DNA of 64,000 nucleotides from CAYNVQ01 sp964400735 (GCA_964400735.1 CAYNVQ010000001.1:124001-188000); one strand, 5' to 3'; positions 16,041 through 25,502 are shown, numbered from the stretch's first letter. The notes: a model not told the origin generated them from the letters alone. Numbers and translations: made by a program.

Positions 16041-17495
16041 TCAGGAAATGCCTTCTAGGACAGCCGTAAGAAAATCCCAGAATTTTTCGACCGAACCTGT
16101 GTGAACCCTCTCCTCCGGAGAATGGGGATGCTGGATAGTGGGACCAAAAGAGATCATATCCATTCCTGGAAATTTCTCTCCGATGATGCCGCATTCCAAG
16201 CCGGCATGAACGGCTGCCACCTCGGGTTCTTTCTGGAATACTTTTTGGTAAATGTCTTTGCATTTCTGTAGAATTTCGGATTGAAGGTTGGGTGCCCACC
16301 CGGGATAGCCTTCCGGTTGATTGATCTCCGCGCCCATCGTTTCTGATAGAGCGTGGATCACGTTTCGAGTGGCTTCCAGTCCTGAAGCGATCGAGCTTCG
16401 GCTGCTGCAAATGATCTGGGCATGATCGGGATGGGTGTGAACGATAGCCAGGTTCGTGGAGGTTTCCACTAGATCTTCTATCTCGGGATGCATGGATATG
16501 ACGCCATGGGGAAGGGTGAAGAGAAAATTGATCAAGGTAGCTTGAGATTCCGGGACCAATGGCTTCATTTTTTCGGCCTCAGACTTTTCCAGCGTGAATT
16601 TCGTGTTTTCCTCGACAGTTTTATTCTCATCGGCGATCTTGCTGAAAGACTCCTTGAATGAAGCCTCCAAAGTTTCCATTTGGGATGAATTGAGATAAAT
16701 TTCTGCCCAAGCTTCTCTAGGAATAGCGTTCCGTTTGTTTCCCCCTTCGATACCGGCTAGTTCGAACCATGTCGTTTTTGATACTTCCCAGAGCATCCGC
16801 GACAGCAATTTTATGGCATTTCCTCGACCTTTATGGATATCGATTCCTGAATGTCCGCCACGAAAGCCGGAAAGCTTGAGGCGGAACAGCTCGCCATCGG
16901 CATCCTTTTTTCTATCGAGGGGGAGGGCAATTTCGGTATCGGCTCCGCCGGCACATCCGATGGTGAATACACCTTCATCTTCACTATCTAAATTGAGGAG
17001 TATTTTCCCTTTTAGAAAATCTGGCTTGATCTTAGTGGCGCCGGTGAGGCCTGTCTCTTCATCCACCGTGAACAGGAATTCAAGTTGGCCATGAACCAGT
17101 GAATCGTCTTCCATGATAGCCAGTGCAGCAGCCACCCCGATCCCATTATCCGCTCCTAAAGTGGTTCCCTTCGCCGTAATCCATTCTCCGTCTCGCTCAG
17201 CTTGTATGGCGTCTTTTGAAAAATCGTGGTCAATGTCCGAGTTTTTCTCGCAGACCATATCGATATGTCCCTGGAGAATGACCCCTTGAACCTTTTCTTT
17301 CCCTGGAGAAGCCTTCTTCGACACTAAAACATTCCCTACATCGTCTTGCTTCCAATCCAGGTTCAGCTTTTTGGCCTGCTCGATGATGTAGTCTCCCAGT
17401 GCCCTTTCGTTTCCAGAGCAGTGGGGGATTTTTATTATTTGATTGAAATGCTTCCAAACATGACTGGGCTTGAGCCCTTCGAATGGGTTTGACAT
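16041..17495 (-). CDS. pepD: Cytosol non-specific dipeptidase / aminoacyl-histidine dipeptidase (M20C)
   Basis: 484 residues, full length for PepD. The N-terminus HVWKHFNQIIKIPHCSGNE is diagnostic. Metal-site motifs are GHIDMV (His-Asp), ADNGIG (bridging Asp), VDEETGLTGA (catalytic Glu plus ligand) and DSEDEG; the dimerisation segment carries RGGHSGIDI, and the late metal His is in ISFGPTIQHPHSPEER. It hydrolyses a broad range of dipeptides, including Xaa-His, in the cytoplasm. Monocistronic; GAGGTGATCAA precedes the ATG. Ordinary member of its family. Confidence 0.97.
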   Translation of the reverse strand: MSNPFEGLKPSHVWKHFNQIIKIPHCSGNERALGDYIIEQAKKLNLDWKQDDVGNVLVSKKASPGKEKVQGVILQGHIDMVCEKNSDIDHDFSKDAIQAERDGEWITAKGTTLGADNGIGVAAALAIMEDDSLVHGQLEFLFTVDEETGLTGATKIKPDFLKGKILLNLDSEDEGVFTIGCAGGADTEIALPLDRKKDADGELFRLKLSGFRGGHSGIDIHKGRGNAIKLLSRMLWEVSKTTWFELAGIEGGNKRNAIPREAWAEIYLNSSQMETLEASFKESFSKIADENKTVEENTKFTLEKSEAEKMKPLVPESQATLINFLFTLPHGVISMHPEIEDLVETSTNLAIVHTHPDHAQIICSSRSSIASGLEATRNVIHALSETMGAEINQPEGYPGWAPNLQSEILQKCKDIYQKVFQKEPEVAAVHAGLECGIIGEKFPGMDMISFGPTIQHPHSPEERVHTGSVEKFWDFLTAVLEGIS

Positions 17496-17596
17496 TTGAT
17501 CACCTCGCTATTGGAAAAGGATTAATTCGGTCAGACAGCCATTTAGGATGACATAATTTTCCATCGGATTCAAGAGAATTCCAGGAAAAATGTTGA

Positions 17597-17625
17597 TTGA
17601 CTTATTTCTCTTAATGTAATAGATA
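17597..17625 (+). promoter_or_regulatory. Sigma70-type promoter giving a near-leaderless plsY-like mRNA
   Basis: TTGACT at 17597-17602, 17-bp spacer, TAGATA at 17620-17625. The expected transcription start (about 17631-17633) is only 1-3 bases before the ATG at 17634, and no Shine-Dalgarno sequence is present between them. Confidence 0.65.
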
Positions 17626-17633
17626 AAAAGAAA

Positions 17634-18224
17634 ATGGCGGTTAGGCTCATATGCTCGGGCGTTCTCTCTTATCTATTGGGATCGGTTCCCTTTTCTTATC
17701 TCATCGCCAAGAAAGTCAAAAAAGTTGATATACGTGTCGTGGGAGAAGGGAATGTGGGAGGACGGAATGTTTGGCATGTGGTAGGAAAAAAGTATGGGGT
17801 ATTGGCTGGCTTTTTAGACTTCCTTAAGGGATGGGGAGCGTTCGGGCTCGCGCTTCTATTCGGATTATCACCCTGGTCTATTTGGGTCTGCGGATTTGCA
17901 GCCGTCATAGGGCATTGTTTTCCCGTCTTTCTTAGAGGAAGAGGAGGGAAGGGGGCGGCCACAGCCATGGGATTTTTATTCGGCAGGCAACCGTTTGCCC
18001 TTGCTGTGTCTGGGCTTATTATGGCCACATCCTACAGGATCTTCCGCAATTTTCATGTTTCGATTTCTTTGGGGATGGCGAGCCTTCCCCTGCTTTGGCA
18101 TTTCGTTTTTAATATATCTTGGGGCGAAACCGGGATAATGATTTTGTTCCTTTTATTTTTAGGCTTGAAAAGAATCATCGATGAGCCCTATATGCGCAAA
18201 ATAAAGACTGCCTCAGGCTGGTAA
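17634..18224 (+). CDS. Divergent PlsY-like glycerol-3-phosphate acyltransferase
   Basis: 196 residues with about five TM helices. PlsY motifs are recognisable: LLGSVPFSYLIAK at the N-terminus and GHCFPVFLRGRGGKGAAT in the middle. The second motif, normally GSGNIGATNVLR, is altered to GEGNVGGRNVWHVVG. PlsY transfers acyl groups from acyl-phosphate to glycerol-3-phosphate. A canonical PlsY is encoded at 30221-30808 next to gpsA, so this copy may have another acceptor. It is followed after one base by a GT2 gene, suggesting a glycolipid or modified-lipid function. No Shine-Dalgarno; predicted leaderless. Confidence 0.85.
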   Translation: MAVRLICSGVLSYLLGSVPFSYLIAKKVKKVDIRVVGEGNVGGRNVWHVVGKKYGVLAGFLDFLKGWGAFGLALLFGLSPWSIWVCGFAAVIGHCFPVFLRGRGGKGAATAMGFLFGRQPFALAVSGLIMATSYRIFRNFHVSISLGMASLPLLWHFVFNISWGETGIMILFLLFLGLKRIIDEPYMRKIKTASGW

Positions 18225-18225
18225 A

Positions 18226-19350
18226 ATGGAATCCCTCCATATAGTCATCTTATGCATCCTTTTTCTGCTGGGCATGAATTTATTCCAAAACCTGAAAAAG
18301 ATTGAAATATATGAGGGAAGCCGGATGCATGAAAAAACGCCCCTTGTCTCTGTTCTCATTCCTGCCCGGAATGAAGAAGAAACCATCGAAAGGTGCGTGA
18401 ATTCACTCCTTCAATCGGATTATCCCCATTTGGAAATTATCGTGCTCGATGACAACTCTAGAGACGGAACGTATGCCATAGTCCGGCGTCTTTCTCAAAA
18501 CCATGATAATCTGCGGATTATCAAGGGAAAAAAGCTGCCTCCAGGCTGGAACGGAAAAAACTGGGCCTGCCATCAGCTGGCTCACGCTGCAAAGGGGGAA
18601 TGGTTTCTATTCACCGATGCCGATACCTGTCATAGTCCCATTTCGGTCTGTTCGGCCTTTGAGGCCGCTTGCAGAAGTCATTCCGATTTTGTAACGGCTA
18701 TTCCCGGATTGACGCTGAAAACGTGGTCAGAAAAACTCGTGCTGCCGGTTATCCATTTCGCCTTTTTTACCCTTATGCCTTACAGTATCATAAATTTCAG
18801 GAAGAACTGCCGCTTAGCCATAGGTATCGGTCCTTTTCTTTTCCTGAGCAGGGATTGTTATTTCTCCTGCGGGGGATTCGAGGCCATAAAAACGGAGATA
18901 CTCGATGACATGGCACTGGCCAAAAGAGCCAAGCGAAACAAAAAAAAGATTTCGGTTATAGATGGAACCGGATTCATGACGGTACGCTTTTATGCCACCT
19001 TCAAGGAGATTTGGTCAGGATTTTCAAAAAATACCTTCCAAGCAATAGGAGGGTCGGCTCATGTTCTCTTCGGTTTATCCATGGCCTGTTATTTCCTATT
19101 CATTTATCCCTATATTTCTTTAGGAAGCGCTCTCTTGGACCGCCAGAGCCTCGCCCTTCCGCTCCTTCAAGTGATGGTTATCTCGATGATAAAAATAACC
19201 ATGGCCACACGCTTTAAAACCAGCGTGTTCTTCGGATTGCTCCATCCTCTCATGATTGTCCTTATTTTGTTGATTCTTTTCAATTCATTTCGGCTCAGCC
19301 TTTTCGGAAAAAAATTCGAATGGAAGGAAAGGCTCTACCCGGTTGAATGA
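18226..19350 (+). CDS. Membrane-associated family 2 glycosyltransferase
   Basis: 374 residues. An N-terminal TM helix precedes the GT-A domain (about 40-270): VSVLIPARNEEETIERCV, VLDDNSRDGT and the DxD motif FTDADT. The acceptor region GGFEAIKTEILDDMALAKRAK has an ED-type catalytic acid equivalent. C-terminal TM helices (about 275-360) complete it. The layout resembles HpnB/CrtQ-like enzymes that glycosylate or extend membrane lipids. It starts two bases after the stop of the plsY-like gene, so the two are co-transcribed and probably act on the same lipid. The nucleotide sugar and acceptor are unknown. Confidence 0.9.
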   Translation: MESLHIVILCILFLLGMNLFQNLKKIEIYEGSRMHEKTPLVSVLIPARNEEETIERCVNSLLQSDYPHLEIIVLDDNSRDGTYAIVRRLSQNHDNLRIIKGKKLPPGWNGKNWACHQLAHAAKGEWFLFTDADTCHSPISVCSAFEAACRSHSDFVTAIPGLTLKTWSEKLVLPVIHFAFFTLMPYSIINFRKNCRLAIGIGPFLFLSRDCYFSCGGFEAIKTEILDDMALAKRAKRNKKKISVIDGTGFMTVRFYATFKEIWSGFSKNTFQAIGGSAHVLFGLSMACYFLFIYPYISLGSALLDRQSLALPLLQVMVISMIKITMATRFKTSVFFGLLHPLMIVLILLILFNSFRLSLFGKKFEWKERLYPVE

Positions 19351-19650
19351 GGAAAGAATCGCTATCTTCTTATCATTACAATTCTTTTCGACTTGTGGCA
19401 CTCAAAAAGAGAACTCCTGTCCTTTCCTTCCTGGCAAAACGGATCATTTCGCCATCCAGAAAAACAAAAGACTCAACGGTGTGCAGATCTTTTGGGCCTT
19501 CCACCCAAGACGATAAGTTATAGAGGGGCCCTGGCTGCTCGTCTTGAATGGCTTCTTCTTGAGTTTCCCCTCCAGATTGAAAATCCTTATGATTTTGAGA
19601 GATGAAGACGGTGATAGAGAGAATATTGTCCGCAGTTGTGATCAGAGTGT
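19351..19650. other. Intergenic region, no convincing gene
   Basis: 300 bp between the convergent GT2 and macrodomain genes. Short frames exist on both strands (a 92-codon TTG-started frame on the minus strand overlaps the macrodomain stop), but none has a recognisable motif, a good start or a ribosome-binding site. No terminator hairpin stands out. Confidence 0.4.
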
Positions 19651-20202
19651 TCAAGTTTTTGAAACAGCTGCTGGTGATGTCATTCTTTCAAAAGTTCGCT
19701 GGAATATAGAGTAGGCTCTTTCTCCGTATAAACAGAGAATGATTTCCTGAGGGGATTCATTTTCTTTGAGGAAATCCATGGCCACTTTTATCATTATTTC
19801 GCTGCATCTTTTTATGGGAAAATGAAAAATCCCCGTGCTAATGGCTGGGAAGGCGACACTTCGCAGTTTCTTTTTCTGGGCAAGCTTCAGACTGTTCAGT
19901 GTGGCTCTGGCCAGCTTCTTATCTTCATCCCCTTCTCCATAGACAGGTCCGACGGCATGGATGATATACCTAGCCTTTAGTTTGCCTCCTCCGGTCATCA
20001 CGGCCTCTCCCACCTCTATGGGACCGATCTCATTGCATTCTTCTTGGATGGATGGGCCGCCAGCGTTGCGAATGGCCCCGGCGACTCCCCCTCCCAGGAT
20101 CAAAGATTTATTCGCAGCATTCACCACGGCATCAACCTTGAGGAGTACGATGTTCCCTTCGACAAGTCTCAATTTTTTTCCGTTCGTTATCCATTCATCC
20201 AT
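19651..20202 (-). CDS. Macrodomain protein (ADP-ribose-binding / O-acetyl-ADP-ribose deacetylase type)
   Basis: 183 residues from the ATG at 20202, preceded by AGAGGGG. Classic macrodomain motifs: VDAVVNAANKSLILGGGVAGAI, the acidic and glycine loops, ARYIIHAVGPVYGEG and the second loop FPAISTGIFHFP. This corresponds to the MacroD/TM0508-like class that hydrolyses O-acetyl-ADP-ribose or ADP-ribosyl esters. The C-terminal ten residues are not family-typical. With the ARH-like gene at 10184 it indicates ADP-ribose turnover in this organism, but the two are not in one operon. Confidence 0.95.
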   Translation of the reverse strand: MDEWITNGKKLRLVEGNIVLLKVDAVVNAANKSLILGGGVAGAIRNAGGPSIQEECNEIGPIEVGEAVMTGGGKLKARYIIHAVGPVYGEGDEDKKLARATLNSLKLAQKKKLRSVAFPAISTGIFHFPIKRCSEIMIKVAMDFLKENESPQEIILCLYGERAYSIFQRTFERMTSPAAVSKT

Positions 20203-20510
20203 TCTTCCCCTCTGAAACAAAATCGTTAAGAAGCTGCATTATAGACAAATTGGTATTTGATTGTCCAGCCGGGATTCTCAGGTATAAAAATTATCAACAC
20301 CTATTTCCTCGATCTTTACTTTTTTTAAGGAAAATTGGCCGGCTTAGGAAGCTATTTCTCCCGTTATTCTTTACGGACGGGAATTTCATGATCTCGGTTT
20401 CGCCAACCTCCCCCTGTTTCCTTTGTGCATATGAAAGGGCTTAAGCCTGAGCTCGGATTCTATCGGGTCTTTTGCTTTGAGTCCCTGTTCGAGGTCGGTG
20501 CCGAAGGACG

Positions 20511-21026
20511 TTAAGCCCATCTTTTCACATCTGAAAAAACCCTATCAACTGTTTCTCGTTTCACATAAATCAGCTGAACGTCGGGCCTTTTTTTGATTTT
20601 ATCGGCAAAGGCATTCGGACGTTCCATTATAGTGGCTAAGACTTTACAGTCCGAGTCAAGCCCCCGCAGCAAAGAATCCTTGAATTTTGGGGAATAGAGT
20701 TCCATCTTTCCAATCTCATCCACAACGATAATTTTACCCGCTGATAACGACCGAAGCATCGCCTCGCATCCGAGCTTCTCCAGCTCTTCGATATTCACTC
20801 CATATCGTCCAACCCGATAAGGAGATGAAAATCCTTTTTTGGCCAGGAGGCCAATTCGACCCTCAGGTACCGTCACGATATTGAAGCCGGATCGTTCTCC
20901 AGAATTTCTGAACTCTTCGGTAAAAAATCCTCCAGATTTTTTTCTGAAAGAGTCTATCTGGCACATTTTTTTGATAAGGGTCGTCTTTCCCGACCGGGGT
21001 GGTCCGGTGATAATCAAATTTTTCAA
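20511..21026 (-). CDS. THEP1-type nucleoside-triphosphatase
   Basis: 171 residues. Walker A GPPRSGKTT (8-16), Walker B KIIVVDEIGKMEL, and the family region GFFTEEFR(N)SGERSGF match the NTPase_1/THEP1 family, first described in Aquifex and common in archaea and thermophilic bacteria. It hydrolyses NTPs with broad specificity; the biological role is unresolved. Last gene of an M16-M16-FTCD-THEP1 unit, 11 bp after FTCD. Confidence 0.93.
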   Translation of the reverse strand: MKNLIITGPPRSGKTTLIKKMCQIDSFRKKSGGFFTEEFRNSGERSGFNIVTVPEGRIGLLAKKGFSSPYRVGRYGVNIEELEKLGCEAMLRSLSAGKIIVVDEIGKMELYSPKFKDSLLRGLDSDCKVLATIMERPNAFADKIKKRPDVQLIYVKRETVDRVFSDVKRWA

Positions 21027-21037
21027 TGGAACAAGGA

Positions 21038-22708
21038 CTATTTTAATTCCTGTTTGACAATACTTCTGATTTCCTCGCTGAGCTCTAAGGCCTTACTCCG
21101 AAGATCGATCGCTTTTTTGCGTATCTGCATTTTAAACTTATCATCCTGGATAGTGGGAAGATTGATAATGACGTTGTAATAGGCTCCTTCAGCCGCTGCT
21201 TGGGCTGTCAACCCCGCCACTCCAGCATCGCTGAGTGAATTTTTATTCCCATGGATAGACACGCTTTTGGCTAGTTCCAGGGCTTCGATGCTATTTTCAA
21301 GAACACCTATAGGCACTAGAGTCGCTTCCTTGGTGGCTTTTTGAACGGCGTCATCTCTTTCTCTTTTTTGTTCTTCTGTCTTTTTTTTCATTCTGAAAGC
21401 ATCCATGACCTTATTAAAGGCCACTGTGTCCAAATCCACGGCTCTCAGGAATTCATCCTTCATTGTCTGGGCCTTAACGGCGATTTCTTTGACCTTATCT
21501 TGTACGTCCTCATAATCTTTTTTTCCGACCGTAAGGTTGGAAACCATGGAGCTGAGGGCTGCAGAAAGAGAACCGCATAGAGCAGCGGTGCTCCCCCCTC
21601 CTGGAGCAGGGGAATCCATGGATAGTTCATTGACGAACTGTCTGAGGCTTCTCTCGATCAATGGATCTTCGACTTCTTTGAATTGGTATTCAATGATTTT
21701 CTTTCGAGGATCAAAAGGGGCGACGTCCTCCAGACCCAATGATTTAACGGCGATGTCGATCAGCTCTTCTTCCGGAACCCCAGGGCTTTTTCCTTGTTTT
21801 TCCAGATAATGACGTCCGGCCATGAGCATGGCTTCCTTGGGAATCAAACCCACTAATTCGCTTCCGGTCACTCGAAGGCCTAAGGCTTCAGCTTCTTTGA
21901 TCGCCTCGTCGAATACCAAATGTGGGGGGGAAATTTTATAATTCGTGAAATTGATGGATATCTGAGCGATTCCATAATCCTCGATGTACCAGCCGACCGC
22001 TTTCACTTCCTTGAATTTGCCCGGGATTTTAATGGATCTCCCCCTCTCATCCCTTATAATATTGCCCTTCTCATCCCGTTTGGCTCTTCCTTTTTCCCGG
22101 AGATTGAAAGCGATTTCGCGAGCCAACAGGCGGTCTCTGGTATTCAGGTTGATATTGTAGGCGATGAGGAATTCCCTGGCACCCATGACAGTTGCTCCAG
22201 CTTTTTTATTAAAAACTGGTTTTCCGTAATCGGGAATCCATTCAGGATTTTCTAATTTTTCAGGAAGGCCTTCATATTCTCCAGCTCGAACATTGGCTAA
22301 ATTTTTTCTCTCCAGCTTCTGGGCTGCTTCTTCATAAAGATAAACAGGAATTTCGAGCTCTTCAGCCACCCTCTTTGCTACTTCGTGAGCGTACTTAATG
22401 CAGTCTTCCATCGTCACGCCAGAAACTGGAACAAAGGGACAAACATCGGTCGCTCCCATACGGCTATGAGCGCCTTGGTGTTTACTCATATCGATCACTT
22501 CTGAGGCTTTTTTTATGGCCTTGAATGCCGCTTCTTTGACTCCTTCCGGCGTTCCGATAAAAGTCACCACAGTTCGGTTTGTGGATTCGCCGGGATCCAC
22601 ATCCAAAAGTGTCACCTGGGGCGTGGATTCGATCTCCGCGGTTATGGACTTGATCTTTTCCAAGTCTCTTCCTTCGCTGAAATTGGGGACGCATTCAACC
22701 AGTTTCAT
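21038..22708 (-). CDS. ftcD: Fused glutamate formimidoyltransferase-formimidoyltetrahydrofolate cyclodeaminase
   Basis: 556 residues. Residues 1-300 are the formiminotransferase (VECVPNFSEGRD, DVDPGESTNRTVVTFIG, SKHQGAHSRMGATDVCPFVPV with the catalytic His). Residues about 350-556 are the all-helical cyclodeaminase (SMDSPAPGGGSTAALCGSLSAAL). This is the fused vertebrate-type architecture, which channels formimino-THF to methenyl-THF during histidine breakdown. No hutH, hutU or hutI is in the window. It follows the M16 pair by 11 bp and precedes the THEP1 gene by 11 bp. Ordinary length for the fusion. Confidence 0.96.
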   Translation of the reverse strand: MKLVECVPNFSEGRDLEKIKSITAEIESTPQVTLLDVDPGESTNRTVVTFIGTPEGVKEAAFKAIKKASEVIDMSKHQGAHSRMGATDVCPFVPVSGVTMEDCIKYAHEVAKRVAEELEIPVYLYEEAAQKLERKNLANVRAGEYEGLPEKLENPEWIPDYGKPVFNKKAGATVMGAREFLIAYNINLNTRDRLLAREIAFNLREKGRAKRDEKGNIIRDERGRSIKIPGKFKEVKAVGWYIEDYGIAQISINFTNYKISPPHLVFDEAIKEAEALGLRVTGSELVGLIPKEAMLMAGRHYLEKQGKSPGVPEEELIDIAVKSLGLEDVAPFDPRKKIIEYQFKEVEDPLIERSLRQFVNELSMDSPAPGGGSTAALCGSLSAALSSMVSNLTVGKKDYEDVQDKVKEIAVKAQTMKDEFLRAVDLDTVAFNKVMDAFRMKKKTEEQKRERDDAVQKATKEATLVPIGVLENSIEALELAKSVSIHGNKNSLSDAGVAGLTAQAAAEGAYYNVIINLPTIQDDKFKMQIRKKAIDLRSKALELSEEIRSIVKQELK

Positions 22709-22719
22709 TCCTTATCTCC

Positions 22720-24174
22720 TTACTTGATATCATAACGGGTTTTGCCATCGATGCTGTAGACGCTGACTTGATCGAACTCCTTCAAATAATCTAGGATTTC
22801 ATTGTTTCCGACGATCACCACGACAGGCGTATGAAGAGAATATTTTTGTCCCATGTCGGACACCATCTCGGAATTGATCCTCATGATATTTTCAGAGTAC
22901 ATTTCCCAATGATCACGCCCGAGTCCGAAAGCCTGGATTTCGGCGACTTTGGAGGAAAGACTTTCGAAGGTTTCGATCGTCAGAGGAAAATTGCCTATAA
23001 GATATGATTTGGCCTGTTCGATTTCCTGACTGGGGATGTTTCCTTTTCGTATGCTATCTAATTCGTTGAGAATCTCCCGGATGGCCTCATATGTCACCTC
23101 TCGTCTAACCCTGCAGGTCACTAGAAATATTCCACAACCCCTGAAGAATTGTGCCTCGCTAAAAGCATAGTAGGCATACCCCTTGGATTCTCTGAGGTGC
23201 ATGAACAGCCTGCTGTTGGCCGTCCCGCCGATTATATGATTGAGGACAACAAACGGAAAGTAGTCCGGACTGGTGATGGGGAAAATAGTATTTCCCATAA
23301 AAATTGTGGCATCTCTTGCTTGGGGAAGGTCGATAAAACAGATTTTTATGTTTTCGCGAGGATTGAGAAGGGGAACAAAGGATGGTTCCAAATCTTTTTT
23401 CTGCCACGGACTCAGGTACCGGCTTACCTTTCTCGAGGCTGTCTCGAGGTTGATATTGCCGATCAGGACAAGCTTGGCGTTGTTGGGGAGATAATACTTG
23501 GAATAGAAGGAAACGACATCCCGGCGACTCATGTTTTTGATTTCCCCTTGATCAAATATCATTTTTCTGTAGGGATGAGAGTCGAATAGGATTTGGAGCA
23601 CCAACCTGCGGGCAAGAAATTCTGGATCCGTGTTTTGTATAGCCAGGTCATAAAACATTGACCTCTGGACGTTTTCCACCTCAATACGCGGAAAGGTGGG
23701 ACGCAGGATTATCTCCCCTAGAAGATGTAAGGCCTCATCCAGATATTCCGCCAGAAAGAAAAAGTTGAAAACTGAGTAATCGGGATAAGTATCGACAGAC
23801 AATTTGCCGCCGATCGATTCGATCCTTTCTTCTATATCAGCGGACTTAAAATTGGTCGATCCCTTGGGGAGCATTCTCGCTGTTAGAGTGGCCAGTCCTG
23901 GCATATTATCCGGAGAAGACCTTTCACCGGTCAAAATGACCAAGCTCATGCTGAATACGGGCTGCCCCTCTCTTCGTACAATGGCCAGACTGAGTCCGTT
24001 GGTTAGAGTGTGCATTTCGATTGGAGGGAGAGACTGTTCAGGAAAAGGCTCGGGAAGCGGTGGAGATCTGCGGAATTTTTCTTGGGAGGCTAGGGGAGGG
24101 GCGATGAAGAAGAAGAAGGCGAGAATGGTGGGCAAAAGACGATTTGCGCGCAATGGTCCTTTTGGATATTTCAT
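22720..24174 (-). CDS. M16-family peptidase homologue lacking the zinc motif
   Basis: 484 residues with a signal peptide (about 10-30, LPTILAFFFFIAPPLASQ). M16 repeats are clear (LTNGLSLAIVRREGQPVFSMSLVI, NNAKLVLIGNI, LFMHLRESKGYAYYAFSEA), but where HxxEH should be the sequence reads DNMPGLATLTARML, so it cannot bind zinc in the usual way. The Arg and Tyr that hold substrate in the second half (RESKGYAYY) are kept. This is the typical non-catalytic partner of a two-gene M16B pair. It overlaps the upstream M16 gene by four bases. Exported. Confidence 0.92.
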   Translation of the reverse strand: MKYPKGPLRANRLLPTILAFFFFIAPPLASQEKFRRSPPLPEPFPEQSLPPIEMHTLTNGLSLAIVRREGQPVFSMSLVILTGERSSPDNMPGLATLTARMLPKGSTNFKSADIEERIESIGGKLSVDTYPDYSVFNFFFLAEYLDEALHLLGEIILRPTFPRIEVENVQRSMFYDLAIQNTDPEFLARRLVLQILFDSHPYRKMIFDQGEIKNMSRRDVVSFYSKYYLPNNAKLVLIGNINLETASRKVSRYLSPWQKKDLEPSFVPLLNPRENIKICFIDLPQARDATIFMGNTIFPITSPDYFPFVVLNHIIGGTANSRLFMHLRESKGYAYYAFSEAQFFRGCGIFLVTCRVRREVTYEAIREILNELDSIRKGNIPSQEIEQAKSYLIGNFPLTIETFESLSSKVAEIQAFGLGRDHWEMYSENIMRINSEMVSDMGQKYSLHTPVVVIVGNNEILDYLKEFDQVSVYSIDGKTRYDIK

Positions 24175-25502
24175 TTTGTCTCAATAATGAACAGGATTCT
24201 AACTTCATTGAAGTATTTATTGACCATGCGGGCAATATCATAATGGGAGACAGCCAGGTAACTTTCCAGCTCATTCAGCCGTTGGCGGATATCCTTTCCT
24301 TCGAGAAGCATTTCGGCTAAAAAGATGGCTTTATCGAGGGTTGTTGAATACTGCTTGAAAAAATCCATCTTGAACATATTTTTTGTCTTTTGGAGTTCGC
24401 TCTCTGCCACATAGTCCGTTTTAAGTTTATTGATTTCAGAAAAGACAGCCTTTTGGTTTCTCTCATTCAAGATTTCGTTCGTGGCCCGTACAAATATCCT
24501 GAATGCGGATTGATTCATGCGTCTTTGGATTCCTCCGCTTAAATAGATAGCGGTCTTGTCTTTCTCGATGAGTCTGGTGTGCATGCGGGAGGTAAGGCCT
24601 TTCATCAACAAATACTCCGTGATCACCAGGGGATAATATTCTTCTGAATGCCGAGGCGCGATTGGGTAGCCCAAAAGGAAACCGGGAGAAGGAGCAAAAG
24701 AGTTTTTGATAGATTCGGTTAGGCCCTGGATTTTGGGGGTATCTCCCAAATCCAGAGAGGGTGGATCATCTCCCATAGGGATGGAAGAGAAATATTTTTC
24801 AACGAGCTCGGTCACTTTGTTTTTATCGATATGTCCAGCTATCGAAAGAATCGCATTGTTGGGAGTGTAATAAGAGGCGAAGAAATTTCTTACATCCTCC
24901 ACAGTGATCGACCGGATATCTGGAATTGTCCCCAAAACTGGATGGCCGTGTGGAAAGCTGGGAAACAACAGACGATCAAAATACCAGATGTTTTCCAGAT
25001 AGGGATCGGCTATCTGCCTTTGCTGGATATCTTCGATCAGGGAATTTTTTGTGTTTTCGATGTTTATGGTGCTGGTATTCAGCGTTTTCATCCTATCCGA
25101 TTCCAGCCACAAAACGAGGGCCAGTTGGTTAGAGGGGACGGTTTGGTAAAACATGGTTCTATCCTCAGTTGTCACGGCGTTGAGCGTTCCGCCGATCCTC
25201 TGGATAAAACTGATGTGTTGCATCTTTCCGACATTTCTCGATCCCTGAAACATCAAGTTTTCGATGAGATGGGCCAATCCTGTTTTGCCCGGCTTCTCAT
25301 TGATCGATCCGACATTATAGGCAACCACCACTGAAACTATAGGTAGCGTGTTGTCCTCGGCAAGGATCAGTTTCAAGCCGTTCTTTAATGTATGTTGGGT
25401 TACAGGGAAAGGAAGTTCTTCGATGTTCTGGGTGCCCCAAGCCTGAAACAGTGAAATCAGCAGGAAGAGCGCAAAAATCGTACCGGCCTTTTTTTTTCTC
25501 AA
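24171..25502 (-). CDS. M16-family peptidase with HxxEN in place of HxxEH
   Basis: 443 residues from a TTG start at 25502 (AGGAGG 13 bases upstream; no ATG fits a signal peptide, and the frame further upstream is not protein-like). Signal peptide at about 8-24 (TIFALFLLISLFQAW). The inverted zinc motif reads H78-L-I-E81-N82: the second His is Asn (AAC). The distal Glu region (NSLIEDIQQRQ) is present. With its partner also lacking HxxEH, the pair has no canonical zinc site, so it may be inactive, use an altered site, or serve as a binding protein. Periplasmic or outer-membrane facing by its leader. Confidence 0.9.
   Translation of the reverse strand: MRKKKAGTIFALFLLISLFQAWGTQNIEELPFPVTQHTLKNGLKLILAEDNTLPIVSVVVAYNVGSINEKPGKTGLAHLIENLMFQGSRNVGKMQHISFIQRIGGTLNAVTTEDRTMFYQTVPSNQLALVLWLESDRMKTLNTSTINIENTKNSLIEDIQQRQIADPYLENIWYFDRLLFPSFPHGHPVLGTIPDIRSITVEDVRNFFASYYTPNNAILSIAGHIDKNKVTELVEKYFSSIPMGDDPPSLDLGDTPKIQGLTESIKNSFAPSPGFLLGYPIAPRHSEEYYPLVITEYLLMKGLTSRMHTRLIEKDKTAIYLSGGIQRRMNQSAFRIFVRATNEILNERNQKAVFSEINKLKTDYVAESELQKTKNMFKMDFFKQYSTTLDKAIFLAEMLLEGKDIRQRLNELESYLAVSHYDIARMVNKYFNEVRILFIIETK

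Noticed and set aside
19376..19654. 92-codon minus-strand frame after the macrodomain gene
   Set aside because: Starts with TTG overlapping the stop, has no Shine-Dalgarno and no recognisable motif; kept only as a doubtful possibility.
20221..20510. Possible tRNA (GTTCGAGGTCGG near 20488)
   Set aside because: The T-loop-like string has no pairing T-arm or acceptor stem around it; no cloverleaf can be drawn.
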